A program made the position numbers and the translations under genes. The notes beneath the pieces were generated by a model that did not search any database, was not told the origin of the DNA, and saw only the letters and a program-made list of their open reading frames with translations. Below, one piece after another: positions 35,617-42,824 of a DNA stretch of 64,000 nucleotides. This DNA is from Pseudomonas lalkuanensis (lineage in GTDB: Bacteria; Pseudomonadota; Gammaproteobacteria; Pseudomonadales; Pseudomonadaceae), in NCBI RefSeq assembly GCF_008807375.1, contig NZ_CP043311.1, positions 3,080,001 through 3,144,000 of the forward strand. The letters are read 5' to 3'. The stretch's first letter is position 1. Every line of letters begins with the position of its first letter.

Positions 35617-35823
35617 ATGCCGTTCGTAAGCGTTCGTATCACCCGTGACGGGGTTACCCGGGAGCAAAAGGCCCAGGTCATCGCCGAAATCACCGAAACC
35701 CTGCAGCGCGTGCTGGGCAAACGCCCGGATCTCACCCACATCGTCATCGAAGAGGTGGACACCGATAACTGGGGCTATGCCGGCATGACAACCACGGAAT
35801 ACCGTAAGAACCAGCCTGGATGA
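35617..35823 (+). CDS. 4-oxalocrotonate tautomerase family protein
   Basis: 68 residues, the single-domain size. After loss of the start methionine the N-terminal proline (MPFVSVRITRDGVT) is the catalytic base of this superfamily. The helix REQKAQVIAEITETLQRVLG and HIVIEEVDTDNWGYAG complete the fold. Substrate unknown: tautomerase or hydratase activity on unsaturated keto acids is typical. GGAGG precedes the ATG. It is the third gene of the operon with the DsbA-like protein. Confidence 0.88.
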   Translation: MPFVSVRITRDGVTREQKAQVIAEITETLQRVLGKRPDLTHIVIEEVDTDNWGYAGMTTTEYRKNQPG

Positions 35824-36004
35824 CCCCCATTCCAGTGCCTCCCGCCCGGCGCCCGGCCGGGCGGGAATCCCCTGTCCTCGATCCGGAAGCAGGAGTGCCG
35901 GCGGTGCACACGCGGCGGACTACTGCGAAAAGGCGCTTCGGCAGGTCGTTGCGGGGCGCTGAAAAATACCATCACGACCTTTCCCATTCCCGAAGGGAAC
36001 CTCC

Positions 36005-37033
36005 ATGTCACATGACCTGAGCCGTCTCGAGGCGGCCCTCGCCAACCATCCCCGGGTGGAGCTGGTGGAAACGCCCACGCCGATCCAGAAGCTGTCCCGC
36101 CTGGGCCAGTTGGCCGAATTCAACGGCTGCAACTTCTACGTAAAGCGCGACGACCTCACGAGCCTGGGTGGCGGCGGGAACAAGCTGCGAAAGCTGGAAT
36201 TCCTGCTCGGCGAAGCACTCGCGGCCGGCGCCGATACCCTGGTGACCTGGGGCGGCCTGCAGTCCAATCACGCCCGCCTGACCGCTGCGGTGGCCGCGCG
36301 CCATGGCCTGGCCTGCGAGTTGATCCTCACCCAGTCCGGCGTGCGCACGGACGATGACTATCAACTCAACGGCAATGTCCTGCTGGACACCCTGTTCGGT
36401 GCCACCGTCCATCGCCTGCCCCTTGGAGCAGCCCCGGACGCCTATGCCGCCGAAAGGGTCGACCAACTCACGCGCCGGGGCAGGAAGCCCTTCGTCATGC
36501 CCCTCGGCGGCTCCAGCCCGACCGGGGCGCTGGGCTACGCCGCCTGTACGGCCGAGATCCTGCAACAGGCGGACGCACTCGGCGTGCCGTTCCAGGAAAT
36601 CATCGTGCCCAACGGCAGCAGCGGGACCCAGGCTGGCCTGCTGGCCGGGGTTGCCCTGTCCGGTTCCTCAACTGGAATCACCGGCTACTCCGTACTGGGA
36701 ACCGCCGAGCAGACCCTCGCAACGACCCGGGAAAAGACCCGACAGACACTGCAACTACTCGCTCCATCCGAGGCCCTGGACGAAAGCGCGGTCAAGGTGG
36801 ATGGCACACAGCGCGGCGAAGCCTATGGCGCCCCCACCCAGGCGATGCTGGAAGCAACGCGCCTGCTCGCCTCCCACGAGGGGCTGCTGGTGGACCCCGT
36901 CTACGGAGGCAAGGCATTCGCGGGAATGCTGGCCGCCGCCCGCGATGGTGGGTTCCCGCCCGGCAGCAACCTGCTGTTCGTGATGACGGGTGGATTGCCG
37001 GGAGTCTTCGCCTACCGCAGCGCCTACAGCTGA
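36005..37033 (+). CDS. dcyD: D-cysteine desulfhydrase (PLP-dependent)
   Basis: 342 residues, similar to E. coli DcyD (328). KRDDLTSLGGGGNKLRKLEF carries the PLP lysine, WGGLQSNHARLTAAVA and PNGSSGTQAGLLAGV are family blocks, and GLLVDPVYGGKAFAG and FVMTGGLPGVFAY end the protein. The enzyme splits D-cysteine to pyruvate, sulfide and ammonia; the ACC deaminase subfamily is a close alternative. It follows the tautomerase by 181 bp, so it may have its own promoter. An intrinsic terminator follows. Confidence 0.85.
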   Translation: MSHDLSRLEAALANHPRVELVETPTPIQKLSRLGQLAEFNGCNFYVKRDDLTSLGGGGNKLRKLEFLLGEALAAGADTLVTWGGLQSNHARLTAAVAARHGLACELILTQSGVRTDDDYQLNGNVLLDTLFGATVHRLPLGAAPDAYAAERVDQLTRRGRKPFVMPLGGSSPTGALGYAACTAEILQQADALGVPFQEIIVPNGSSGTQAGLLAGVALSGSSTGITGYSVLGTAEQTLATTREKTRQTLQLLAPSEALDESAVKVDGTQRGEAYGAPTQAMLEATRLLASHEGLLVDPVYGGKAFAGMLAAARDGGFPPGSNLLFVMTGGLPGVFAYRSAYS

Positions 37034-37100
37034 TCGGTCGGCCCTGCATCCTGGCAGTGGACGGAGGCCAAAGCACTGGCAAGTGGTAATGGCCTGAATG

Positions 37101-37128
37101 GAAAAGGGAGGCAACGCCTCCCCTTTTC
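37101..37128 (+). terminator. intrinsic terminator after dcyD
   Basis: GAAAAGGGAGGC and GCCTCCCCTTTTC form a stem with an AAC loop, followed by CCUGCUC. The A-rich left arm also gives a U-rich tail on the minus strand, so it may serve both directions (the gene at 37166 converges on it). Confidence 0.75.
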
Positions 37129-37165
37129 CTGCTCTCAACGGCCAATCGGCAGCCATCCCGGCAGG

Positions 37166-37897
37166 TCATGCATAGCGGAGTTGGCTGATGTCGATGGACA
37201 CCAGCAGTTGCGCCTCGATGGCCCGGCCTTGCTCGTCACGCCGATAGGCCCGCCGCTTGCCGGGCATGCGCAAGCCCTCTGCTTCGATGTAGTCGGAAAC
37301 GTACTGGGCGGCCGGCAAGCCTGCGCTGACGTCGAGTTCATAGTCGTGCCGACGCAGAAGGAAATCCTCAGCGAAGTAGAAGTCCTGTACCACGCTGTGG
37401 GTCGCCACGCTTTCCGGAAAATGCACCCGCAGCCGGCGCCAGGTTTCCGCTCCCTCCTCCCACGGTGCCAACTCTTGGACCCTGACACCTGGCCAGGTGA
37501 ACAGGAATGGCATGGTCAGGTAGGACCAGAGCGCGTAGCCGTTGAAATAGGCGCGCTGCAGCGAGTCCCAGGGGGTCGTTTCCCCGTGGCCATTGAATGA
37601 GGCCCTGGGGCTCGCGCGCTCGGCCACCACCTGCCCGCTGGTGGTCTCGATGGCGATGCGGTCAGGCGTATAGGCGGTGCGCTTGTCGGGCGCGCCGAAG
37701 GGCATGACCGACGCCCGCTGCTCATGCAGCCAGACGGTCATTTCCCGTGGGTCGCTGTCCTGGGTCAGGCCCTTCAGGCCCCACAGGGAGCCTCCGGTTA
37801 CGATGCTGGCACGCACCGTATTGAAGCGGTGCCAGCGATCCAGTCCGCCGTGGGCGTGCAGTACCTGAACGAGCAATTCGCAGTTCCCATCACTCAT
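37166..37897 (-). CDS. hypothetical protein (243 aa), LolA-like appearance
   Basis: From ATG 37897 (GAGGA 9 bp upstream). The sequence begins MSDGNCELLVQVLHAHGGLD, RWHRFNTVRASIVTGGSLWG, and alternates short strands with tryptophan and arginine (MTVWLHEQRASVMPFG, YALWSYLTMPFLFTWPGV, RRLRVHFPESVATHS). This strand-rich pattern recalls LolA/LolB-type or DUF-type lipid-binding folds, but there is no signal peptide and I cannot name a family with confidence. It ends RRAYRRDEQGRAIEAQLLVS then a short tail. It starts 92 bp from the stop of the small secreted peptide gene. Confidence 0.6.
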   Translation of the reverse strand: MSDGNCELLVQVLHAHGGLDRWHRFNTVRASIVTGGSLWGLKGLTQDSDPREMTVWLHEQRASVMPFGAPDKRTAYTPDRIAIETTSGQVVAERASPRASFNGHGETTPWDSLQRAYFNGYALWSYLTMPFLFTWPGVRVQELAPWEEGAETWRRLRVHFPESVATHSVVQDFYFAEDFLLRRHDYELDVSAGLPAAQYVSDYIEAEGLRMPGKRRAYRRDEQGRAIEAQLLVSIDISQLRYA

Positions 37898-37989
37898 GGC
37901 GGCAGTCCTCGGCGGCAGGTTGTGTTGGTCAGTTATAGCCCGAGCCCACCGCCAGCGGAGCCGTGGACGACCGGCACGGAAAATCGTCG

Positions 37990-38181
37990 TCAGCGATCGA
38001 GCGGATCGCCGCTGGCACCGGCCTCGGCCGACTGCGGTGATACCTTCTTGCTGCCCAGCGGAGTCGTCTGGAAGCAGACGCCACTGGAGTTGCGGTGATT
38101 CTCGGTAGCGGCGTTGCTGTGCACGGCAACTCCGGCCAGGGAAAAGGCGATGGAGGTCAGCAGGCTCTTCAGGGTTCTCAT
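37990..38181 (-). CDS. small secreted peptide (63 aa)
   Basis: A signal peptide (MRTLKSLLTSIAFSLAGVAV, cleaved near HSNAA) leaves a mature peptide of about 38 residues with one cysteine (NSSGVCFQTTPLGSKKV). I recognise no family with certainty. Support for a real gene comes from the clean signal peptide and from a perfect GGATACA direct repeat with a CTATA -10-like element 145-170 bp upstream on the same strand. It may belong to the metal-stress regulon of 42825-51085 (inference). Confidence 0.55.
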   Translation of the reverse strand: MRTLKSLLTSIAFSLAGVAVHSNAATENHRNSSGVCFQTTPLGSKKVSPQSAEAGASGDPLDR

Positions 38182-38335
38182 CGAAGTGGATTCCGCTCAG
38201 GTCATAGGCATCGGGTCCAGCCAGCTCCAGCCCCTCGAGGCTGCCGCTGGCGCTCAGGCTCAGTTTCGAAGGGCCAGGTGCCCTGCGTGTGTCGCCTGGC
38301 GGTCGTTTTGCGTGCTCGTGTATAGGGCGGCGCCT

Positions 38336-38352
38336 GGATACAGAGGGATACA
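38336..38352 (-). promoter_or_regulatory. GGATACA direct repeat before the 63-aa peptide gene
   Basis: GGATACAGAGGGATACA: two perfect GGATACA units 10 bp apart. On the minus strand a CTATA element begins about 10 bp after the box. The only downstream gene on that strand is the small secreted peptide. Confidence 0.65.
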
Positions 38353-38386
38353 ACCCGAGCGTGGACCAGGGCGCGGCGCCCCGCCC

Positions 38387-39337
38387 TCAAGCCGTCACAC
38401 CGCGCGCATCCCGTCGCACGGCCTGGGGAGGCACACCGAACCCCCGTATGAAAGCCTCGCGCATGTGGCGGCGGTCGCGGAACCCGGTTTCCCTGGCGAC
38501 CACATCCAGGGAATGGCGGCTCTGTTCGATCATCAGCCGTGCTGCCTCCAGCCGCAGCCCCTCGATAGCCTTCGCTGGCGACTGCCCGGTTTCGGCGGTG
38601 AATACCCGGGTGAACTGACGCGGGCTCAGATGCACGACTTCTGCCAGTTCCTCCACACCGAGCGGACGATTCAGGTGGCTGCGTGCATAGTTCAGCGCGT
38701 TCTGGATGCGGTCCGACTTGGGCGCCAGGTCGAGCATCTCCGAATGCTGGGACTGCCCACCGGAGCGGCGCTGGTGCATCACCAGCTTGTGCGCCACCGA
38801 GCGCGCCGCCTCGGCACCCAGGTCCTTCTCCACCATGCCGAGGGCGAGGTCGAGCCCCGCGGTCATGCCGGCCGAGGTCCAGATCGGCTCGTCGACGATG
38901 TAGATGCGGTCATCCTCGACATCGATGTCCGGAAAGCGCTTGCGCATTTCGAGGGCGAATGCCCAGTGCGTCGTCGCGCGGCGCCCGGCCAGCAAGCCCG
39001 CTTCGGCCAGCACGAAGCCGCCGGTGCAGACACCGGCCGTACGTCGCGCCTGGCTACCAGCCAGGCGCACGAAGTCGAGGACAGCCTTGGGAGGTGGCTC
39101 CGCCAGCGGATCATTGACCCCGACGACCATCCAGGTATCCGCCAGGCGAGGTGCATCGAGTGCACGCGTTTCCACCGCAAGCCCCAGCGAAGAGCGCACC
39201 AGCCCGCCGTCCGGCGAGTAATTCTGGATGCTGTAGAAGGGTGCCCGGGCTACAAGGTTGGCGAATTCGAATACGGTCTGGGTAGCCAGTGAAAGCACTT
39301 GGAAACCATCCGTCAGCAGATAGCCGATTCGGTGCAT
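38387..39337 (-). CDS. GlxA-type AraC family transcriptional regulator
   Basis: 316 residues in two domains. Residues 1-180 are a DJ-1/PfpI-like domain (IGYLLTDGFQVLSLATQTVF, GVCTGGFVLAEAGLLAGRRA with the nucleophile-elbow cysteine, TSAGMTAGLDLALGMVE). Residues about 205-310 are the AraC double helix-turn-helix (VEELAEVVHLSPRQFTRVF, VVARETGFRDRRHMREAFIR). GlxA-type regulators often sense small amines, amino acids or carbonyl compounds. It is divergent from the SDR gene at 39442 and probably regulates it through the nested repeats between them. Confidence 0.9.
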   Translation of the reverse strand: MHRIGYLLTDGFQVLSLATQTVFEFANLVARAPFYSIQNYSPDGGLVRSSLGLAVETRALDAPRLADTWMVVGVNDPLAEPPPKAVLDFVRLAGSQARRTAGVCTGGFVLAEAGLLAGRRATTHWAFALEMRKRFPDIDVEDDRIYIVDEPIWTSAGMTAGLDLALGMVEKDLGAEAARSVAHKLVMHQRRSGGQSQHSEMLDLAPKSDRIQNALNYARSHLNRPLGVEELAEVVHLSPRQFTRVFTAETGQSPAKAIEGLRLEAARLMIEQSRHSLDVVARETGFRDRRHMREAFIRGFGVPPQAVRRDARGVTA

Positions 39338-39349
39338 GTGTATCTCCCG

Positions 39350-39391
39350 CCATGTCCTGAAATATGACTATAAATGTCATTTGAGACATGG
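39350..39391. promoter_or_regulatory. nested inverted repeats between GlxA-type regulator and SDR
   Basis: CCATGTC (39350) with GACATGG (39385), and inside it ATGAC (39364) with GTCAT (39376). ATGTC also recurs directly at 39352 and 39374, as expected for AraC-family half sites. The element lies 13 bp from the regulator start and 50 bp from the SDR start. Confidence 0.5.
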
Positions 39392-39441
39392 TAAATCCGC
39401 AGCATTCTGTTCTCCAGTCCCACCCACCCTGGAGAAACAGC

Positions 39442-40236
39442 ATGACTCACTCACATCCCGGCGCCGCCCTCATTACCGGCGCTTCGTCCGGTATCGGTGC
39501 GATCTACGCCGACCGCCTGGCCCGCCGCGGCCATGACCTGATCCTCGTGGCTCGCAACCGCGAACGCCTGAATGCACTGGCCCGGCGCTTGAGCGATGAA
39601 ACCGGACGAAGCGTGGAAGTCGTGGTCGCCGACCTTGCCGACAAGGAGGACCTCGCACGGGTCGAGAACATCCTTCGCACCGATGCCAGCATCACGACGC
39701 TGGTGAACAACGCCGGCATCGGCGCGACCCGCCCTCTTCTCGAGTCGAACGTCGACAAGCTGGACGACCTGCTCACCCTCAACGTGAATGTGCTGACGCG
39801 CCTGACCTATGCGGCCGCCCCCGGTTTCGTCGCCCGTGGCGGTGGCACCATCATCAACATCGCCTCGATCGTCGCCATCGCGCCTGAGATCCTCAACGGT
39901 GTGTACGGGGGCTCCAAGGCCTTCGTGCTTGCGTTCAGCCAGTCCCTGCACAAGGAACTGCAGGAGAAGAACGTCCGGGTGCAGGTCGTGCTCCCCGGCG
40001 CAACCGCAACCGATTTCTGGGAGATAGCCGGAACGCCGGTGCAATACCTTCCCAGTGCCATCGTCATGAAGGCCGAAGACATGGTGGACGCGGCGCTTGC
40101 CGGTTTCGACCAGGGCGAATTCGTCACCATTCCCGCTCTTCCTGACATCGCCGACCTGGACGCCTATGAAGCCGCACGGCAGAAGCTGATGCCGAACCTG
40201 TCGTTGAGCGCCCCTGCCGCACGCTACAGCCGCTGA
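39442..40236 (+). CDS. short-chain dehydrogenase/reductase (DltE-like)
   Basis: 264 residues from ATG 39442 (GGAG 7 bp upstream). The cofactor motif ITGASSGIGAIYADRLARRG, the NNAG segment TLVNNAGIGATRPL, the catalytic serine in IINIASIVAIAP and the YxxxK pair in GVYGGSKAFVLAFS are all present. LVARNRERLNAL suggests NADP preference because of the arginines after the second strand. Substrate unknown. It is divergent from the GlxA-type regulator. A hairpin follows the stop. Confidence 0.88.
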   Translation: MTHSHPGAALITGASSGIGAIYADRLARRGHDLILVARNRERLNALARRLSDETGRSVEVVVADLADKEDLARVENILRTDASITTLVNNAGIGATRPLLESNVDKLDDLLTLNVNVLTRLTYAAAPGFVARGGGTIINIASIVAIAPEILNGVYGGSKAFVLAFSQSLHKELQEKNVRVQVVLPGATATDFWEIAGTPVQYLPSAIVMKAEDMVDAALAGFDQGEFVTIPALPDIADLDAYEAARQKLMPNLSLSAPAARYSR

Positions 40237-40269
40237 GCCATCCGCTCTCCTGGCGAAGCTGCAGAACAA

Positions 40270-40298
40270 TGCGGGGGCCACTCCTGTGGTGCCCCGCA
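40270..40298 (+). terminator. hairpin after the first SDR gene
   Basis: TGCGGGGGCCAC pairs with GTGGTGCCCCGCA around a TCCT loop with a small bulge; no U tract. It lies 33 bp past the SDR stop. Confidence 0.5.
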
Positions 40299-40347
40299 GT
40301 CCGCGTGCTCATGGGCTGAGGGCCTGTTGCCGGGCGAGGCGGATTGA

Positions 40348-40412
40348 TTACACAAGGTATCAACTGAAGTAAGGGAAACCCGATTTATCAGCACATAACT
40401 CACAAATATAGT
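40348..40412 (+). promoter_or_regulatory. 65-bp promoter/activator module, copy 2
   Basis: Contains AGGTATCAACTGAAGTA (40355-40371), TTTATC at 40384 and CACAAATATAGT at 40401. Offsets between the three blocks (36 and 53 bp from the block start) are identical to copy 1 at 33711, while the sequence between them differs. It drives the SDR gene at 40488. Confidence 0.75.
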
Positions 40413-40487
40413 CCGCCTCACCAGCAGCGAATCCCCTCGATCAGCTGCTACGGCAAGTCCCCCGAGTCTATTTGTGAGGAAACCACC

Positions 40488-41219
40488 ATGAGCAAGAAAA
40501 CTGTTGTCATCACCGGCGCTTCCAGCGGTATCGGCCTGGGCCTGGCCAAGGCCTTCCTCGACGCCGGCTACAACGTCGTCGGCACCGCCCGCTCCGCCGA
40601 ACGCCTGCAAGAAGCCGCCGCCAGCCTGGGTAACCCGGCCAGCTTCGTCGGCGTCGCCGGCGACGTGGCCGATCCGGCCTCCGCCCGTAAGGCTTTCGCC
40701 GTAGCGATTGAAGCCTTCGGCAGCGTCGAAGTGCTGGTCAACAACGCCGGTTTCTTCCTGCCCAAGCCCTTCATCGAGTACACCCCGGAAGACCTGGAAG
40801 CCCTGCTCGACACCAACCTCAAGGGCGTGGTCTACACCTCCCAGGTGGCGGCCGCGCACATGCAGCGGCAAGGCGGTGGTCACATCGTCAACATCTCCGC
40901 TTCGGTGGCCCTGCAACCCAACATCAGCGTTCCGGCCGCCCTGCCGGTGCTGATCAAGGGCGGCGTCAACCAGATGACCCGCGCCCTGGCGCTGGAACTG
41001 TCGCCGCACAACATCCAGGTGAATGCGGTCGCCCCCGGCATCATCGACACTCCGATGCACGACCCGGCCGCCCGCGAGTTTCTCAACAACCTGGCGCCGT
41101 CCGGCCGCGTAGGTACCGTTGAAGAGATCGCCGAAGCCGTCCTGTACCTGGCCGGCGCCAGCTTCACCACCGGCGTCGTCCTGGCCGTGGACGGCGGTAT
41201 GAGCACCGGCAAGTGGTGA
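40488..41219 (+). CDS. short-chain dehydrogenase/reductase with altered active site
   Basis: 243 residues. The cofactor motif ITGASSGIGLGLAKAFLD, VLVNNAGFFLPKPF, IVNISASVALQPN with the serine, and VNAVAPGIIDTPMH mark a classical SDR. However the YxxxK motif is not there: the aligned segment reads ALPVLIKGGVN, so the lysine is kept but the catalytic tyrosine is replaced by proline. Another residue may act as acid, or the protein may not be a dehydrogenase. It carries copy 2 of the promoter module, so it should be co-regulated with the DsbA-like operon. An intrinsic terminator follows. Confidence 0.88.
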   Translation: MSKKTVVITGASSGIGLGLAKAFLDAGYNVVGTARSAERLQEAAASLGNPASFVGVAGDVADPASARKAFAVAIEAFGSVEVLVNNAGFFLPKPFIEYTPEDLEALLDTNLKGVVYTSQVAAAHMQRQGGGHIVNISASVALQPNISVPAALPVLIKGGVNQMTRALALELSPHNIQVNAVAPGIIDTPMHDPAAREFLNNLAPSGRVGTVEEIAEAVLYLAGASFTTGVVLAVDGGMSTGKW

Positions 41220-41240
41220 ACGCCTTAAAGGCATGAAAAG

Positions 41241-41260
41241 AGGGAGGCTTTGGCCTCCCT
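41241..41260 (+). terminator. terminator after the second SDR gene
   Basis: An 8-bp perfect stem AGGGAGGC/GCCTCCCT with a TTTG loop 21 bp past the stop, followed by UGCUC. The left side GAAAAG is weakly A-rich. Confidence 0.6.
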
Positions 41261-41555
41261 TGCTCATTGCTCAAGGCGACGATTCGGGGAATGGACTCGC
41301 ACTGGATTGGCAAGGCTGTATGAGTCCGCTTTTCGCATCGTGCCACTGACGCGATCCCTCACCCCCGGCCCCTCTCCCTGAAGAGGAGAGGGGTGACTCG
41401 CGCCGGCTAGGCACAATTCATCCTGACGCTCACACAGACTTGAAACTGGGCAGATTGGGTGGGGCAGCGCCACTGCCCCTTCAGGAGGCCAAGCGGAATC
41501 GTTGCAGGTTCGTAGGGTCACGATTGGCTTTCCTGCGGGAGCAATCCCCCCTCGC
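41261..41555. repeat. intergenic region with one CCCCTCTCC/GGAGAGGGG repeat element
   Basis: The inverted repeat CCCCTCTCC (41369) and GGAGAGGGG (41385) with flanking CCTCACCCCCGGCC and GTGACTC is a single copy of the element found twice at 47411-47644. Nothing else is recognised up to the ampC stop at 41556. Confidence 0.6.
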
Positions 41556-42734
41556 CTAGCGGGTAGCTTGCCCCGCCTCCAATTCGCCAAGAATCCGATA
41601 GGCCAGCTTCACCCGCTCCTCATTCGGGTAATTCTTGTTGGCCAGCAGCACGATGCCGAGTTGTTTCTCCGGCACGAAGGCCACGTAGGCGCCGAAGCCA
41701 TCGGTGGCCCCCGTCTTGTTGACCCAGACCGACTTCTGCGGCGGCAGGGGCGGTTCGATGGCGGTGACCGCGTGGCTCTCCAGCGCCATCTGGCTGCCAT
41801 TGCCTTTCACCAGCGTCTCCAGCGCCACCGGGTAGCTGTACTGCTCCCAGATCAGGTCCTGGGTCATGGCGCCAACCTTGTAGTAGCCCGTCCGGGTGGC
41901 GTCGATGCCACGTTGCAGTCCTGCCTCCAGTGGAACCTGGCCGAGATGGGCCTCGACGAAATGCAGCAGGTCCTTGCTGCTGGTCTTCACCCCGTAGGCC
42001 TCATTGGCCAGCATCGCGGGGTTCACCCGTACCGGAACATCTTCCTTGTTGTAGCCCTGGGCGTAGCGCGGCATCGCGCCGGGCGGAACCTCGATGAAGG
42101 TATTGCCCATGCCGAGCTTGGGCAGCAGTTCGCTTTCCATGGCACTGGCATAGGGCTTTTCCAGGCTGCTTGCCGCGACCACACCCAGCAGGCCGATGCT
42201 GGGGTTGGCGTAAGTGCGGTAGGTGCCCGGGGCGTATTGCGGTTGCCAGGTGCGGTAGTAGTCCGTCAGCTGCTGCCGGTTGCGGACGGTATCCGGCAAT
42301 TGCAGGGGAAAGCCGCCGGCGGTGTGGGTGGCCAGGTTGATCAGCGTCACCTGGTCGAGCTTGCTGCCCTTGAGTTCCGGCAGGTAGCGGCTCGGGCTCG
42401 CGGTGAGCTGGAGCTTGCCACGGGTTTCGGCGTAGGTGGCCAGCGCGACGGTCAGGGTCTTGCTGACCGATCCGACTTCGAAAAGCGTCTCGCTGGTGAC
42501 GGCCTGCTGCGTCGCCCTGGACGCTACGCCGTAGTTGTAGAAACGCTGCTCGCCCTGGGCAGTGACCGCAATGGCCAGGCCGGGAATGCCGTATTGCTGC
42601 ATGACCTGGCGAGCAGCCTGCTGGACGCTGGCATCGAGGTCCGTCGGCAGGTCGCTGGCCATGGCCTGGCTTGCGAGGCTGACTGCCAGCGCAAGCAGGA
42701 GTGAAGGTGCGCAGTACGTTCCTGTCGGGCGCAT
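41556..42734 (-). CDS. ampC: class C beta-lactamase AmpC
   Basis: 392 residues with signal peptide (LLLALAVSLASQAMA). Active-site motifs are SVSK (S89 nucleophile, K92), YAN (175-177, in place of the commoner YSN) and KTG (340-342). Flanking blocks LATHTAGGFPLQLPDTV and NPSIGLLGVVAA match Pseudomonas chromosomal AmpC. The enzyme hydrolyses cephalosporins in the periplasm. No ampR gene lies beside it in the window, so inducibility cannot be inferred locally. No clear Shine-Dalgarno sequence precedes the ATG at 42734. Confidence 0.95.
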   Translation of the reverse strand: MRPTGTYCAPSLLLALAVSLASQAMASDLPTDLDASVQQAARQVMQQYGIPGLAIAVTAQGEQRFYNYGVASRATQQAVTSETLFEVGSVSKTLTVALATYAETRGKLQLTASPSRYLPELKGSKLDQVTLINLATHTAGGFPLQLPDTVRNRQQLTDYYRTWQPQYAPGTYRTYANPSIGLLGVVAASSLEKPYASAMESELLPKLGMGNTFIEVPPGAMPRYAQGYNKEDVPVRVNPAMLANEAYGVKTSSKDLLHFVEAHLGQVPLEAGLQRGIDATRTGYYKVGAMTQDLIWEQYSYPVALETLVKGNGSQMALESHAVTAIEPPLPPQKSVWVNKTGATDGFGAYVAFVPEKQLGIVLLANKNYPNEERVKLAYRILGELEAGQATR

Positions 42735-42824
42735 CGGGAGGGTCCGTCGGTCATGATTGGGTGGGAGAACCTACCACCTCGGGCAGGTGCTTCCAAAACC
42801 CGTTCATGACCGGATATTGCGCCA

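Noticed and set aside
38114..39292. 392-codon plus-strand frame
   Set aside because: It lies opposite the GlxA-type gene and its upstream gap and has no recognisable protein features.
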